Assembly (NCBI GenBank): GCA_946006895.1
Contig: CAMFZO010000108.1
Location: forward strand, 1 to 5,503
Length of the DNA: 5,503 nucleotides
Reading direction: 5' to 3'
DNA from: an uncultured Clostridia bacterium
Lineage (GTDB): Bacteria; Bacillota; Clostridia; Oscillospirales; Oscillospiraceae
The notes under the pieces were generated by a model. The model did no database searches, was not told the origin of the DNA, and saw nothing but the letters and a program-made list of their open reading frames with translations. Below, in pieces: positions 5,491 to 5,503 of the stretch. How positions within the stretch are numbered: the first letter of the stretch is position 1; each line of letters begins with the position of its first letter. The translations under genes and the position numbers were made by a program.

Positions 5491-5503
5491 GCGCCGAAGG
5501 CGC
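5491..5503. repeat. GC-rich hairpin at the window edge
   Basis: GCGCC-GAA-GGCGC is a perfect 5-bp stem with a 3-nt loop, directly after the AT-rich palindrome and ending on the last base of the window. What follows cannot be seen. If a T-tract follows, this is a second, tandem terminator. If the sequence continues as the complement of 5481-5490, it is the tip of a larger hairpin that would compete with the preceding palindrome. Confidence 0.45.

Overview
The window (5,503 bp) is GC-rich and densely coding. It has strong AAAGGAG-type ribosome binding sites and short gaps between genes. Together with an M29 aminopeptidase and an OmpR/VanS-style two-component pair, this suggests a GC-rich Gram-positive anaerobe of the class Clostridia, possibly Oscillospiraceae-like. 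That placement is an inference from style and protein flavour, not from a marker gene.

Layout. A flavodoxin-like protein (38-547, +) converges on a sensor histidine kinase (610-1821, -), and a strong two-way terminator hairpin (565-607) fills the gap between them. On the minus strand, transcription runs from an M29 metallo-aminopeptidase (2558-3781) to an OmpR-family response regulator (1815-2492) and then the kinase, which overlaps the regulator by 7 nt. The 65-nt gap before the regulator holds an extended -10 promoter framed by an 8-bp inverted repeat, so the two-component pair probably has its own, possibly autoregulated, promoter.

The 112-nt gap 3782-3893 is a divergent control region. 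It holds one promoter for the aminopeptidase and one for a plus-strand pair: a single-domain homocysteine S-methyltransferase (3894-4766) and an overlapping GNAT acetyltransferase (4763-5443). The two promoters are near mirror images. Both have 17-bp spacers, their -35 boxes lie 2 bp apart, and a perfect 9-bp inverted repeat sits over the two start-site regions. The plus-strand pair ends at an AT-rich palindrome (5465-5489), followed by a GC-rich hairpin (5491-5503) that ends on the last base of the window.

How the genes may work together. The two-component pair is a clear functional unit with an unknown signal. The methyltransferase and acetyltransferase are translationally coupled. The aminopeptidase and the methyltransferase could both feed amino-acid supply, and their shared control region makes a regulatory link possible, but this is not shown. 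I see no rRNA, tRNA, CRISPR array, insertion sequence, phage gene or obviously new multi-gene system. The most interesting material is regulatory: the symmetric divergent promoter, the framed regulator promoter and the palindromes at the right edge.
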